In this document: one piece after another, positions 7,833 through 16,691 of the stretch
Layout of the letters: each line of letters starts with the position of its first letter
Numbering within the stretch: the first letter of the stretch is position 1
Assembly: GCF_964291045.1 (NCBI RefSeq)
Contig: NZ_OZ197277.1
Span: 310,001 to 374,000, forward strand
Length of the DNA stretch: 64,000 nt
DNA from: PALSA-1444 sp964291045
Lineage (GTDB): Bacteria > Chlamydiota > Chlamydiia > Chlamydiales > Rhabdochlamydiaceae
Direction of reading: 5' to 3'
Program-made: the position numbers and the translations under genes
The notes under the pieces: model-generated
Told to the model about the DNA's origin: nothing
The model's input: the letters and a program-made list of their open reading frames with translations, nothing else
Database searches by the model: none

Positions 7833-9700
7833 TGAAAGGTAAACTCTTCTTGAATATCCCCTATTTTGCCACTTTATTTTTTCTCTCATGGATCTCAATT
7901 ATACTTCATCTTAGAGTGATTGAGGAGCTCACTTTAACAACCTATCTTTTCTACACTCTCCACGCATTTTGTCAGCTGAGCTTACAGTGGATGCCTATCA
8001 TGATCATAACGGCTTGGTGCATGAACAAAGGGTATCGATGTTTAGGAGGAGTGGTAGCATGTATTTCTTTTACCCTCTTTATTCTTCAGCTCATTGATGT
8101 TCCCTTGATGCGGTTTATGGACCTCTCTGTTTGGTCAGCAATGATGCTCTATCTTCATGAAACCCCGCAAAATATGATCGAGTTTTTAAGATCAAGTCAT
8201 ATTTCTCTATATGCGTGGAGTTTACTGAGTCTTAGCAGCCTCTTGACCCTTGGCCTTGGTATCTATCTATTTTTTCTCACAGAGAAAAAAAACCATAGAG
8301 CTCTATCTTTACAAACACTTTGTTTTTACGGAGGGATTCTTGGGCTTCTTTGCGGATTCTTGATTGTACAAGAGAAAAAAAGATCTAGTTTGACTATTCA
8401 AAATCCAAAAGAGGCTTATCTCATCCAAGCACTCCCTTGGAAACGAACCTTCATTCAAAAGAAATCTCTTCACATCACGGTTCCTGGAAAATTCTTACCT
8501 TGGGAGAATAAGAAATTCGATCCAGGTCAGCTAGAAAACTTAAGCTTAGAGAATAAGCCTCTTCCTAACATCTATTTTTTTGTCATTGAAAGCCTAAGAG
8601 ATGACTATATAACAGAAAAGCTAGCGCCGCATCTTGCTCGCTTTAAACAACAAAGTAGATCTCCAACCTATGCAGTAGCTGCTGCTAATGCAACCCCTCT
8701 CTCATGGTTTTCTCTCTTTCATAGTAAGTACCCCATTTGCTGGAGAGAAAAAACAGCATCTCAAGAGAGTTTAGGAGCGCTTCCTCTACAGATTTTAAAG
8801 AAAGTAGGCTATCAGATTCATGTGCTCTCTTCTTCACAGCTTAAATTCTATCAAATGGATGAGGGGATTTTTGATAGGGACCACCATATTGCTGATAGCT
8901 ATCAAGTCTTTCCTGATGAAACAGGAGATGAACCAAGCTTTATCCACGATCAAAAGTGCTTTAACACTCTTATTCAAAGCATGCAAATCCATCAGAGAGG
9001 ACATGTGTTTATTATTTTCTTAGAGTCGACGCATTTTGATTACAGCGCTCCTTTACAACACCTTAATAAACCGATTAACTATTTAAAGCTCCTCCTCTTT
9101 CCAAAATGTGTAGATGAGGTGAAAAAGCGGTATGAAACAGCCATTCATTACATTGATGAGCTGATGGGAAGATTTTTTCATCAGCTAGATAAGAGCCCAC
9201 AGCAAAAAGAGGCGTTTGTTGTCATCACAAGTGATCACGGAGAAGAGTTTTTTGAAGAGGAGAGGCTCTTTCACGCCTCACACCTCAACCGTTTTCAAAC
9301 AAGAATTCCTCTTTATTACCGTAAGGGGAGTCAAAAAGCAGATGCCGGGGTTCAGATGGCCTCTCATATAGATATTTTCCCCACGCTTTTAAATGATCTC
9401 TTTCGTCCTTTTCCCTACCCTGAATGGTTTGAAGGAAAGGCTTTAGATGAGCAGGTAAGTGATGATTCCTACCGGCTCTCGGCAAGATATCAGGGAGGGC
9501 ACTCTCCCCGTGAATTTTTAATTACAACACCCATTGACACCTGCATTTTTAGGCTCTTGCCTTCTCAAGATCATGCGACATCTCAAATTGAGATCTTATC
9601 TTGGAAAGACTCTCAGCAAAACGCTCTACCTTTAGAACCTCTACGCATTCAAAAGCGGTATCAAAAGATCTTGAGTGAAATATTTTCCCCTGCAAAATGA
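7832..9700 (+). CDS. Membrane-anchored sulfatase/phosphoethanolamine transferase-fold protein
   Basis: A 622-residue protein. Roughly the first 185 residues hold five or six membrane segments. The rest is an extracytoplasmic alkaline phosphatase/sulfatase-superfamily domain. It starts with IYFFVIESLRDDY (first metal-binding acidic residue), continues with NATPLSWFSLF where the nucleophile Thr/Ser is expected, and ends with TSDHGEEF and HASHLNRF, which carry the second set of metal ligands. This architecture matches the EptA, LtaS and YejM/PbgA group, which transfer or hydrolyse phosphate-linked head groups on envelope lipids. Which reaction it performs cannot be told. ATG 7832 overlaps the stop of the upstream gene; a TTG at 7829 is also possible. 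The 3' end is 13 bases from the convergent enolase gene. Confidence 0.8.
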   Translation: MKGKLFLNIPYFATLFFLSWISIILHLRVIEELTLTTYLFYTLHAFCQLSLQWMPIMIITAWCMNKGYRCLGGVVACISFTLFILQLIDVPLMRFMDLSVWSAMMLYLHETPQNMIEFLRSSHISLYAWSLLSLSSLLTLGLGIYLFFLTEKKNHRALSLQTLCFYGGILGLLCGFLIVQEKKRSSLTIQNPKEAYLIQALPWKRTFIQKKSLHITVPGKFLPWENKKFDPGQLENLSLENKPLPNIYFFVIESLRDDYITEKLAPHLARFKQQSRSPTYAVAAANATPLSWFSLFHSKYPICWREKTASQESLGALPLQILKKVGYQIHVLSSSQLKFYQMDEGIFDRDHHIADSYQVFPDETGDEPSFIHDQKCFNTLIQSMQIHQRGHVFIIFLESTHFDYSAPLQHLNKPINYLKLLLFPKCVDEVKKRYETAIHYIDELMGRFFHQLDKSPQQKEAFVVITSDHGEEFFEEERLFHASHLNRFQTRIPLYYRKGSQKADAGVQMASHIDIFPTLLNDLFRPFPYPEWFEGKALDEQVSDDSYRLSARYQGGHSPREFLITTPIDTCIFRLLPSQDHATSQIEILSWKDSQQNALPLEPLRIQKRYQKILSEIFSPAK

Positions 9701-9713
9701 GTATTAATTTTCT

Positions 9714-10961
9714 TTAGCGTATGATGCCATAGTGAGATTTTTCTTTTAGATCATGCTCAATCTTTAAGAGCCTGTTATATTTTGCAACCCTTTCACTCCG
9801 GGTTAAAGAGCCTGTTTTAATCTGTCCGCAGCCAGTTGCTACTGCAAGATCTGCAATAGTAGTATCTTCTGTTTCTCCTGATCTATGGGACATCACACAG
9901 GCAAAGTGGGATTCCTTTGCGAGCTTAATGGTTTGCAGGGTCTCTGTTAATGTTCCAATTTGATTGGGTTTAATCAAGATCGCGTTGGCCGATTTTTCTT
10001 CAATACCCCTTGCAAGAAAGTGGGTATTTGTCACAAAGAGATCATCTCCAACCACTTGAATATTTACCTGGGAGGTGAACGCTTTCCAACTTTCCCAATC
10101 ATTTTGATCAAACGGATCTTCAATGGAAGAAATGGGGTAGTTTGAGCACAATTTTTCTAAATAACGGAGGTATTCTACGGATGATTTTCCTAGATAAGTG
10201 TGATGATTTTGATCGTAATATTCAGAGGCTGCGCAATCAAGCGCCAAAGCGATTTGACTTCCTGGAGTGTAGCCTGCTTTTTCAATGGCTTGCATGATAA
10301 AATCAAGAGCCAGCTCATGAGAGGAAAATTGAGGCGCAAACCCGCCTTCATCTCCCACAGAAATTACATGGCCCTCATCTTTAAGAAGCTTTTTCAACGT
10401 GTGAAATACCTCTGAGCCCCATTGAATTGCTTCTGTAAAAGAAGAGGCGCCAACTGGCTGAATCATAAACTCTTGAAAATGGAGCGGGTTATCTGCGTGA
10501 GCGCCTCCATTAATCACATTCATGAGAGGAATGGGTAAGATGTAAGGAGTTGAAGAAGAGAGGTATTGATAAAGAGGAAGGCGGGAAGAGGCGGCAGCTG
10601 TTTTTGCAACAGCTAAAGATACTCCAAGAAGGGTATTGGCTCCAAGACTTGATTTATTTGGCGTGCCATCTAGCTCAATCATCATTTGATCAATTGTTTT
10701 TTGATCAAAAACACTGACGCCTTGCAGCAAGGGAGAAAGGGTGTTTTCTACAATTGCAATTGATTTTTGCACCCCTTTTCCATGATAACGCAGCATGTTG
10801 TTATCTCTTAATTCAATCGCTTCGTGAACACCTGTTGAGGCTCCAGAGGGAACAGCTGCTACTCCTTCAAAGCCATCTTCTGTGATAGCTGTCACTTCAA
10901 GGGTGGGATTGCCTCTAGAATCTAAAATTTCTAACGCTTTTAATTCGGTGATTTTACTCAT
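9714..10961 (-). CDS. eno: Enolase
   Basis: A glycolytic enzyme that converts 2-phosphoglycerate to phosphoenolpyruvate, with two Mg ions per site. It is 415 residues and nearly full length. Visible motifs are SRGNPTLEV near residue 15, GASTG, the metal- and substrate-site stretches VGDEGGFAP, LALDC and SIEDPFDQND, the catalytic Lys segment ILIKPNQIGT, and the signature SHRSGETEDT. The start ATG overlaps the stop of the upstream SpoU gene in an ATGA, so the pair form an operon. The C-terminal tail is slightly shorter than in E. coli. Confidence 0.98.
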   Translation of the reverse strand: MSKITELKALEILDSRGNPTLEVTAITEDGFEGVAAVPSGASTGVHEAIELRDNNMLRYHGKGVQKSIAIVENTLSPLLQGVSVFDQKTIDQMMIELDGTPNKSSLGANTLLGVSLAVAKTAAASSRLPLYQYLSSSTPYILPIPLMNVINGGAHADNPLHFQEFMIQPVGASSFTEAIQWGSEVFHTLKKLLKDEGHVISVGDEGGFAPQFSSHELALDFIMQAIEKAGYTPGSQIALALDCAASEYYDQNHHTYLGKSSVEYLRYLEKLCSNYPISSIEDPFDQNDWESWKAFTSQVNIQVVGDDLFVTNTHFLARGIEEKSANAILIKPNQIGTLTETLQTIKLAKESHFACVMSHRSGETEDTTIADLAVATGCGQIKTGSLTRSERVAKYNRLLKIEHDLKEKSHYGIIR

Positions 10962-11701
10962 GAAAATGTCTCCTGAATGTGATAAAGTAAAATAGATGCT
11001 GCAGAGGCAACATTTAAAGATTCCATCTCTTTTTTCATAGGAATAGTGATCCTGATTCCGTTCTCTTTTGCTGTTAAAGAAGGCCCTTTTGTTTCATGGC
11101 CAAGGACGAGGATAAGAGGACGCTTATAATCAAATTCTTGAACCTTAGTCCCTTGAATATCTGCAACCACAACATGGTAATTTCCCTTTTGAATGAGTAA
11201 AAGAGCCTCATCCCAAGACCCTTTTTGCCAAGGAAGGCGGAGTGTCGCCCCTCTTGAAGATCTAAGTACTTTATCGTTATAAGGGTCTGCAGACTTTTCA
11301 ATCACAAAAACGCCGTCCCATCCAAGAGCTAGGGCTGTTCTAAAAATCGTGCCTACATTGCCAGGATCTGCCACTTCATCTAAAAGGACAATGAGGGGCT
11401 TTCCTTGAAGAGGAGTGTGATGAGGAAGCAAAATTTCTGCTGCCACAAGATCTTGCGTAGGGTGGCCGGCAATTTTTTCTAACACCTCTTTTGAGGCAAG
11501 GGTGAATTTTTTTGCGGGGATATTTAAGGGTGTTAAAGAAATGAGATGCTCAATAGAGTGAGTTAAAGAGAGCTCTTCAATGACAGATTGGCCGGTAATG
11601 ACAAGCGCATTTTCTTGGAGCCGAAAACTACTGTTTTCTCTTAGTTTAACGAGCCGTTTAACAAGGGGGTGTTGTAAGCTACAGATTTGTTGTGGTATCA
11701 T
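10958..11701 (-). CDS. SpoU/TrmH-family RNA 2'-O-methyltransferase
   Basis: A 247-residue SPOUT methyltransferase that 2'-O-methylates a ribose in rRNA or tRNA using SAM. It has an N-terminal RNA-binding substrate domain of about 90 residues. The trefoil-knot motifs follow: motif 1 DPGNVGTIFRTA, motif 2 LVLGHETKG and motif 3 IPMKKEMESLNVASAAS. The architecture resembles RlmB/TsnR enzymes; the exact target base is not predictable here. It is coupled to enolase by a 4-base overlap. The divergent neighbour starts only 8 bases away, so the promoters of the two must overlap each other's coding starts. Confidence 0.9.
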   Translation of the reverse strand: MIPQQICSLQHPLVKRLVKLRENSSFRLQENALVITGQSVIEELSLTHSIEHLISLTPLNIPAKKFTLASKEVLEKIAGHPTQDLVAAEILLPHHTPLQGKPLIVLLDEVADPGNVGTIFRTALALGWDGVFVIEKSADPYNDKVLRSSRGATLRLPWQKGSWDEALLLIQKGNYHVVVADIQGTKVQEFDYKRPLILVLGHETKGPSLTAKENGIRITIPMKKEMESLNVASAASILLYHIQETFS

Positions 11702-11709
11702 GGGTCTCT

Positions 11710-12522
11710 ATGATGGCACAACTGCAATTCAAGAGCAAGATTGTATGGAGCATCCTTTTACTTGGGGTCTTAATAACAACCATACGGTTCATTTCTCATA
11801 ACCAAGCCTTTAATTTCTCTTTAGGGAGAATTAGGTCTTATTTTGCTTATCAGCAAAGTTGGGATATGGGCAGTTTATCTCAAGAGGAGACAGCGCATTT
11901 ACAAGATATTCTCTCTCAACCGTTTCACTATTTAAACGCAGGAACAAGATCGTATGTGTTTGAAAGTGAAGATAAAAAATATGTGATTAAGTTTTTCATA
12001 TCTAGGCGGCATCCCGTTGGACTTAAAAATATTTTCCACTATGAGAAGAAAGAAAAAAGGTGGCAAAAAGTGATGAAGATGTGCAATGCCTATGCACTAG
12101 CTTATCAAGAGATGAAAGAAGATACGGGGCTGATTTATCTCCACTTAAATCAAACATCGCATCTGAATAAAACCATCAAGCTGGTTGATAAACTCCATAG
12201 AGTTCACTTTGTGGATCTTGATCATACAGAGTTTGTGATTCAAGAAAGAGTAGAGACTCTTTTAGACCGAATGAGACGGTTACAAAAAAATCACGACATT
12301 GAAGGGATCAATTACTCTTTATCTCAAATCATGAAGCTGATGGAAAAACGTTATCAAAAAGGGCTAAGAGATCAGGAAAAGCTAAGTCCCTCTAACTTTG
12401 GGTTTATAGGCCAAAGAGCTGTTCAAATAGGGCTTGGCGGGCTTCAGAAGGGACAAAATGATCAAGATGTTTTAGAGATGAGAGCTAAAATTGATGAGTG
12501 GTTTGATCGGCAAAGGTCGTAG
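11710..12522 (+). CDS. Membrane-anchored protein of unknown function with weak protein-kinase-like signs
   Basis: About 270 residues with one N-terminal membrane segment (IVWSILLLGVLITTIRF) and the remainder cytoplasmic or periplasmic. The stretch YVFESEDKKYVIKFF looks like the beta-strand lysine motif (VAIK-like) of protein kinase-fold proteins, and VDLDHTEFVIQE recalls the hinge. A clear HRD or DFG motif is missing, so catalysis is doubtful. The start is ATG 11710 or 11713; a GTG at 11692 would overlap the divergent methyltransferase gene. It is probably monocistronic. Confidence 0.6.
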   Translation: MMAQLQFKSKIVWSILLLGVLITTIRFISHNQAFNFSLGRIRSYFAYQQSWDMGSLSQEETAHLQDILSQPFHYLNAGTRSYVFESEDKKYVIKFFISRRHPVGLKNIFHYEKKEKRWQKVMKMCNAYALAYQEMKEDTGLIYLHLNQTSHLNKTIKLVDKLHRVHFVDLDHTEFVIQERVETLLDRMRRLQKNHDIEGINYSLSQIMKLMEKRYQKGLRDQEKLSPSNFGFIGQRAVQIGLGGLQKGQNDQDVLEMRAKIDEWFDRQRS

Positions 12523-12644
12523 AGATGATCTATAATGTCTACTTTCTTAAATGAAAGAGGCATTAAAAATGAGAGGAAAGCTTAAATGCAGGGGAGGGCC
12601 CTGGCCTTTTCCATGATACATAAGATCTGTATCAAGAGTGAAAG

Positions 12645-12680
12645 GATAGGAATACACCTCTTTAGAGATGCATTCCTATC
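12645..12680. terminator. Hairpin between convergent genes
   Basis: GATAGGAAT at 12645-12653 pairs with ATTCCTATC at 12672-12680. It lies between the convergent genes ending at 12522 and 12711. There is no T-run, so efficiency is uncertain. The rest of the 188-base gap holds nothing else I can identify. Confidence 0.35.
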
Positions 12681-12710
12681 TTGATGAGCTTAAGGTCTAA
12701 AAGAGCTCCC

Positions 12711-15095
12711 TTATTCAACAGCCACTTGGAAAGTATCTACTGTATTTAAAAGCTGAGGAGACAAGGTTTGCATGATGTCTAAAACAGCTTTAATCAAGAC
12801 AGCTCTACTTTCGATAATGGGTTGTTTTTTCACAATTAAAGGAGCTGCAATGATACTCACCATCACTTCTTGGAGTGTCTTAGAACTGAGCGTCCCCATA
12901 CGGTAGTGGTGATCTAAAATGAGTGCTGCTTTAAACGCTCCGCCGCGGTCAATGTCGTCTTTACAGTGAGCTTCTAAGATGGAAATATCAAGATCTTCTA
13001 ATAAAAGATGTGTGATCCTAACATACGAGAGCAAGATAAATGCTTTTCTTTGCTCGGGAGAGATAAAATGGGTTTTTTCAGGGAAATAGGTTGTTTTAAC
13101 ATTATCAATACACTCTTTGATTTTTGTTTTAAAAGTGCTTAAACTCCCTTGAGTAACTAAAATCTTTTCTGGAATTTTAAATCCGGAAGTGGGAGAAAAA
13201 ATTTCTTCTAACAACCTTTCTTGAAAGGGGACAATACCTGCATCTTCATCTTGAGAAGGTGTTGCCTTAAAAAATTCTCCATCTAGTCTTAAAGCGAGGG
13301 GATAGAAATTTGGATGGTGCCCTAAACTTAGCCTAGCATCTGTCCTTGCGCTTTCATCTCCAATCTTTTTAAACTCCGTATTTTCTAAGACAATATGGAG
13401 TATATTTTTGTTGTAGGAATGAGCCTCTTCAATAAAAGCAATATAGTCTGGATTCATTTCTAATCCATAACCTGAGGATGTAGACGCACGGAGATTTGCC
13501 ACAATGCCTGTCACATCAGAATGAGAGACAGCAACACCGTGTCTTAAAATGGCAATTGGCCGTGTATTTTTTTGAAGATACCCATAGACATAAGGGACAT
13601 TTTCTCCTGTGCATAAAGGATCAAAACCCACATTTAAAAATCCTTTTAATTTTTGAAATCCTCGTAATAGAGAGGAGATATTTTCTTCAATAGGAAGGTT
13701 TTTAATGGAAGCATTTCTTTTTTGAAGGGTATCCCAGAAGTTTGCAAGAGATAGCTCTTCTTCAAATCCTCCCGACACTTTTTCAACCAGCTTTTGGCAG
13801 TAGTTATAAACGTGCATACCGGTAAATCGATAATAGGAAAGTTTGCGAATAAAGGAGGTTTCATTATGAAATTCCTGGAGTGAGCCGCACATTTTTTTCC
13901 CTTTACGGAGCATTATCACAAATGTTTTATATTGATAGGCCTTATCAGAACTATCTTGATTGATGAGATCAATCAAAGAAGCGCACACATCTGTTAATCG
14001 GTTAAGATTATAGGAAGAGGGGCTATTTGCGTATTGTTTGATATAGGCAACATCTCTTTTCATGCTATCAGATAAAAGAAACTGTTTTAGCTGATCAAAA
14101 TAGTCATAAAATTTTTGCTCTTTCATTGAGACAGGAGATTCAATTTGCTTTAGCAAAGTAGATGAAACTTCTCTATTACCCTCTTGTGATAATGAAACAG
14201 AAAAGGTATTTGGGTCAAAAGAATCCGGTCCTACAGAGAAAGTCATCACATTGTTGACATCATCTTCATGGATAGATTCAGATAGGTTTGATACTGCAGG
14301 ATGTTGTTCTTCTAATGGGGAAGAAGGGAGAGCATCTTGCTGCTCCTCCTCATCAAGATCTCCGTTAATAGGAAAAGGATTCACATAACGTGCGATCGTA
14401 GATGCATTTGACTCCATTAATGGCTGTTTTTTTAATGAAGGAGAAGAAGGTAGAGAAGACTCTTCTTCAGAAGAGATGCCTCCTGGCTCTAAGCTATTGG
14501 AGATTTCCTCAGTAGCTGCTGGGGAGATTAGAGAGAAGGTTGAGGCATGAGTGGAGTTTGCCTGTGCAAGAACATTGGGGTTGAGATGAGGATTTTGGTG
14601 AGAAGAGGGCTCTTGAGGTTCATGAGGTATAAAATGAGAAGGAGGGTTTACAGGGGGTATCTCAGGAGGTAGAGAGGATTGTTGAGAAGAAGGTAAATGA
14701 CCTAGCAAGTTTTCTGTTTGAGAGAGAGGTTGATGAGGATTTTGAGGCATCTCAGATCTAAAACAAGAGAGGACAACAAACGCTGTTAGTGCAGCTGCAA
14801 AATGAAAGCTATTAAAGGCGTGTTTAAAACATTGAAAGGCATCATGTTTAATCTCTGTAAAATCAATATTCAAGATAGCTGTGACAAACCTTTTAGAGAG
14901 AAAAACTTGAGCTGTTATCGGAATGAGGTAGAGAAAGCCATTAACTGAGGAACTTGTAATGGCATACACTGTATATTTACACCGCGTTAAACGGCTATTT
15001 CCAGTTTGATTTACGGCCTCATTCAAATAGGAGAGGGTTTTGGTTGCTTGAGGAGGGAGTAAATCTCTTAAAGATTGAATGTTGCTGTTCGTCAT
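12711..15095 (-). CDS. Large chlamydial-type membrane protein with C-terminal CX5R motif
   Basis: A 794-residue protein not recognised as a whole. Residues 1-115 contain two hydrophobic segments (about 47-65 and 97-112). Residues about 115-300 are a low-complexity Pro/Ser/Glu/His-rich linker. Residues about 310-794 look globular. In that part, AHCKDDIDRGG puts Cys711 and Arg717 in a CX5R arrangement, as in cysteine-based phosphatases and in the SopB/IpgD signature C-K-x-x-x-D-R. I can see no other phosphatase motif, so activity is inference. The two N-terminal hydrophobic lobes and the disordered linker would suit a secreted, membrane-inserted effector. The start ATG is at 15095. Confidence 0.7.
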   Translation of the reverse strand: MTNSNIQSLRDLLPPQATKTLSYLNEAVNQTGNSRLTRCKYTVYAITSSSVNGFLYLIPITAQVFLSKRFVTAILNIDFTEIKHDAFQCFKHAFNSFHFAAALTAFVVLSCFRSEMPQNPHQPLSQTENLLGHLPSSQQSSLPPEIPPVNPPSHFIPHEPQEPSSHQNPHLNPNVLAQANSTHASTFSLISPAATEEISNSLEPGGISSEEESSLPSSPSLKKQPLMESNASTIARYVNPFPINGDLDEEEQQDALPSSPLEEQHPAVSNLSESIHEDDVNNVMTFSVGPDSFDPNTFSVSLSQEGNREVSSTLLKQIESPVSMKEQKFYDYFDQLKQFLLSDSMKRDVAYIKQYANSPSSYNLNRLTDVCASLIDLINQDSSDKAYQYKTFVIMLRKGKKMCGSLQEFHNETSFIRKLSYYRFTGMHVYNYCQKLVEKVSGGFEEELSLANFWDTLQKRNASIKNLPIEENISSLLRGFQKLKGFLNVGFDPLCTGENVPYVYGYLQKNTRPIAILRHGVAVSHSDVTGIVANLRASTSSGYGLEMNPDYIAFIEEAHSYNKNILHIVLENTEFKKIGDESARTDARLSLGHHPNFYPLALRLDGEFFKATPSQDEDAGIVPFQERLLEEIFSPTSGFKIPEKILVTQGSLSTFKTKIKECIDNVKTTYFPEKTHFISPEQRKAFILLSYVRITHLLLEDLDISILEAHCKDDIDRGGAFKAALILDHHYRMGTLSSKTLQEVMVSIIAAPLIVKKQPIIESRAVLIKAVLDIMQTLSPQLLNTVDTFQVAVE

Positions 15096-15129
15096 TTAAA
15101 CCTCAAATTAATGTTTAATAATTTTAGTG

Positions 15130-16365
15130 TTATTTCGTATTTATATTCAATATAATATCAATAATTGCATCTTTATCATTAATTAACTGATTACATGCAA
15201 TTCTTTCGGCATCTTTTAATAAACGGCCCATTTCTGGCCCTGGAGAGATCCCTTTAGCTTTAAGATCACACGCTTTAACAAGAGGATTTTTATCTTGAAT
15301 GCGGTGTATACAGGTAGAAAGGGTCTTCTGATGATTTGCATGTTTCTTTAAGAAATCGTCTTTATGCTTTGGATCAATTTTTTCTGCCGTGATGGATAAG
15401 ATAAGAGAAGATCTTGGATCTGCATAAAAATGAGCCCAATCAACCTCTTCCATCACACTATTTTGTAGAGGAAATGGTGAGAGAAAAGAAGTAGATGTGA
15501 TAAAAAAAGTCACAAACGATTTGTCCTCTTTTGAGAGCTTGAAGTAATCACAAAGATCTAGAGATTCTTTAAGAGAGGGATTTTTAAACAGCTCTAACAC
15601 CTTAATGATAAGCGGAGTCTCTAAGGAGAAGGTAGGGATGAGAGAGACTCTCTCTTTAAGCTCTTGGAAAGTGAGATCTTTTAAGCTAGGGAAAATAATA
15701 GAAAGAAGGCCAAGTTCATGTAGAGATAAGAGAGCTTGATCAAAATGGGAAAAAAGATGCATTTTTTGAAATTCTTGCCAAACTCTTTCAATTGCAACAG
15801 AGGGAAAAAGAGTGGAAGCTAGATTTTTGATAGCCTCTTGTGTTTGAGCATCAATGGGGAAATGAAACCGAATCGCATACCGAACAGCCCGTATCATCCT
15901 CAGTTTATCTTCTTTAAACCGAATCCAAGGATCACCAATGGCTCTAATAACGCCTTGCTGAAGATCGTTTGTGCCTCCTACAAAATCAAACACCTCTTGG
16001 GTGATAGGATCATAAAAGAGACCGTTGATCGTAAAGTCTCTTCTTTGTGCATCTTCTTGAGGAGTAGCAAGGGTAAATCCTACAGGTCTTCTACCATCTA
16101 GATACTCTTGATCTTGCCGAAATGTCGCAACTTCAAATTGATGCCCTCCCATGACAACAATCACAATACCAAAGTTAATCCCAACAGGAATCGTTTTAGG
16201 GAAAAGCGATTGGATCTCTTGAATAGAGGCGCTAGTTGCAATATCAATATCATCAGAGGGCTTTTGCATGAGAAGATCTCTTACCCATCCCCCTGCAAAA
16301 TAGGCTGTATATCCTCTTTTTTGTAAGGTTAAGACAATTTGCTTTGCAGCCTTGAGTTCATTCAT
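15130..16365 (-). CDS. pcnB: CCA tRNA nucleotidyltransferase / poly(A) polymerase family protein
   Basis: A 411-residue class II nucleotidyltransferase. It has the active-site loop AGGWVRDLL and the metal-binding DIDIATSA (two aspartates), then RRDFTINGLFYD and the LRMIRAVRYAIRF helix, the standard head and neck of CCA-adding enzymes and bacterial poly(A) polymerase. The sequence alone does not separate CCA addition from polyadenylation, though 3' CCA is not encoded by the two tRNAs here, so a CCA enzyme is required somewhere. I use ATG 16365, with AGATAGG upstream, rather than GTG 16383. Confidence 0.9.
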   Translation of the reverse strand: MNELKAAKQIVLTLQKRGYTAYFAGGWVRDLLMQKPSDDIDIATSASIQEIQSLFPKTIPVGINFGIVIVVMGGHQFEVATFRQDQEYLDGRRPVGFTLATPQEDAQRRDFTINGLFYDPITQEVFDFVGGTNDLQQGVIRAIGDPWIRFKEDKLRMIRAVRYAIRFHFPIDAQTQEAIKNLASTLFPSVAIERVWQEFQKMHLFSHFDQALLSLHELGLLSIIFPSLKDLTFQELKERVSLIPTFSLETPLIIKVLELFKNPSLKESLDLCDYFKLSKEDKSFVTFFITSTSFLSPFPLQNSVMEEVDWAHFYADPRSSLILSITAEKIDPKHKDDFLKKHANHQKTLSTCIHRIQDKNPLVKACDLKAKGISPGPEMGRLLKDAERIACNQLINDKDAIIDIILNINTK

Positions 16366-16383
16366 AAAACCTATCTTGATCAC

Positions 16384-16691
16384 AATTTTCCTAGAAAGAT
16401 TAAGGTGAATCTATTTTTAATACTAGTTTTAGGTAAAGAAAAAGATAGTTCTCTTGTCAGAGAGGGGGAATTATCCAAAAGAAATAGTCAAAAGATGTAC
16501 CTGATAGGCAACCTTTTGGATACCTATCCCAATGGTTATTTTGAGATCTAAGATAGTTGCTCTATTCAGTGATCAGAACGTTTTTTATCTTAGGATTTTA
16601 TATTTATGCTTATGTGTAAAAAAAATATATTGATTAAATATAATTAGATGATTCATATTTAATTTTTCACTTAAATCGTTGGAGGTTAGAG
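16384..16691. promoter_or_regulatory. Divergent upstream region of pcnB and the TPR-CHAT gene
   Basis: 308 bases, very AT-rich towards the right (16600-16680). It must hold promoters for both flanking genes, but I can point to no single convincing -35/-10 pair. A GGAGG ribosome site lies 5-9 bases before the ATG at 16692. No gene or RNA seen. Confidence 0.35.

Noticed and set aside
12615..12632. Dyad GATACA-N6-TGTATC as an operator
   Set aside because: It is short, lies between convergent gene ends, and has no promoter nearby.
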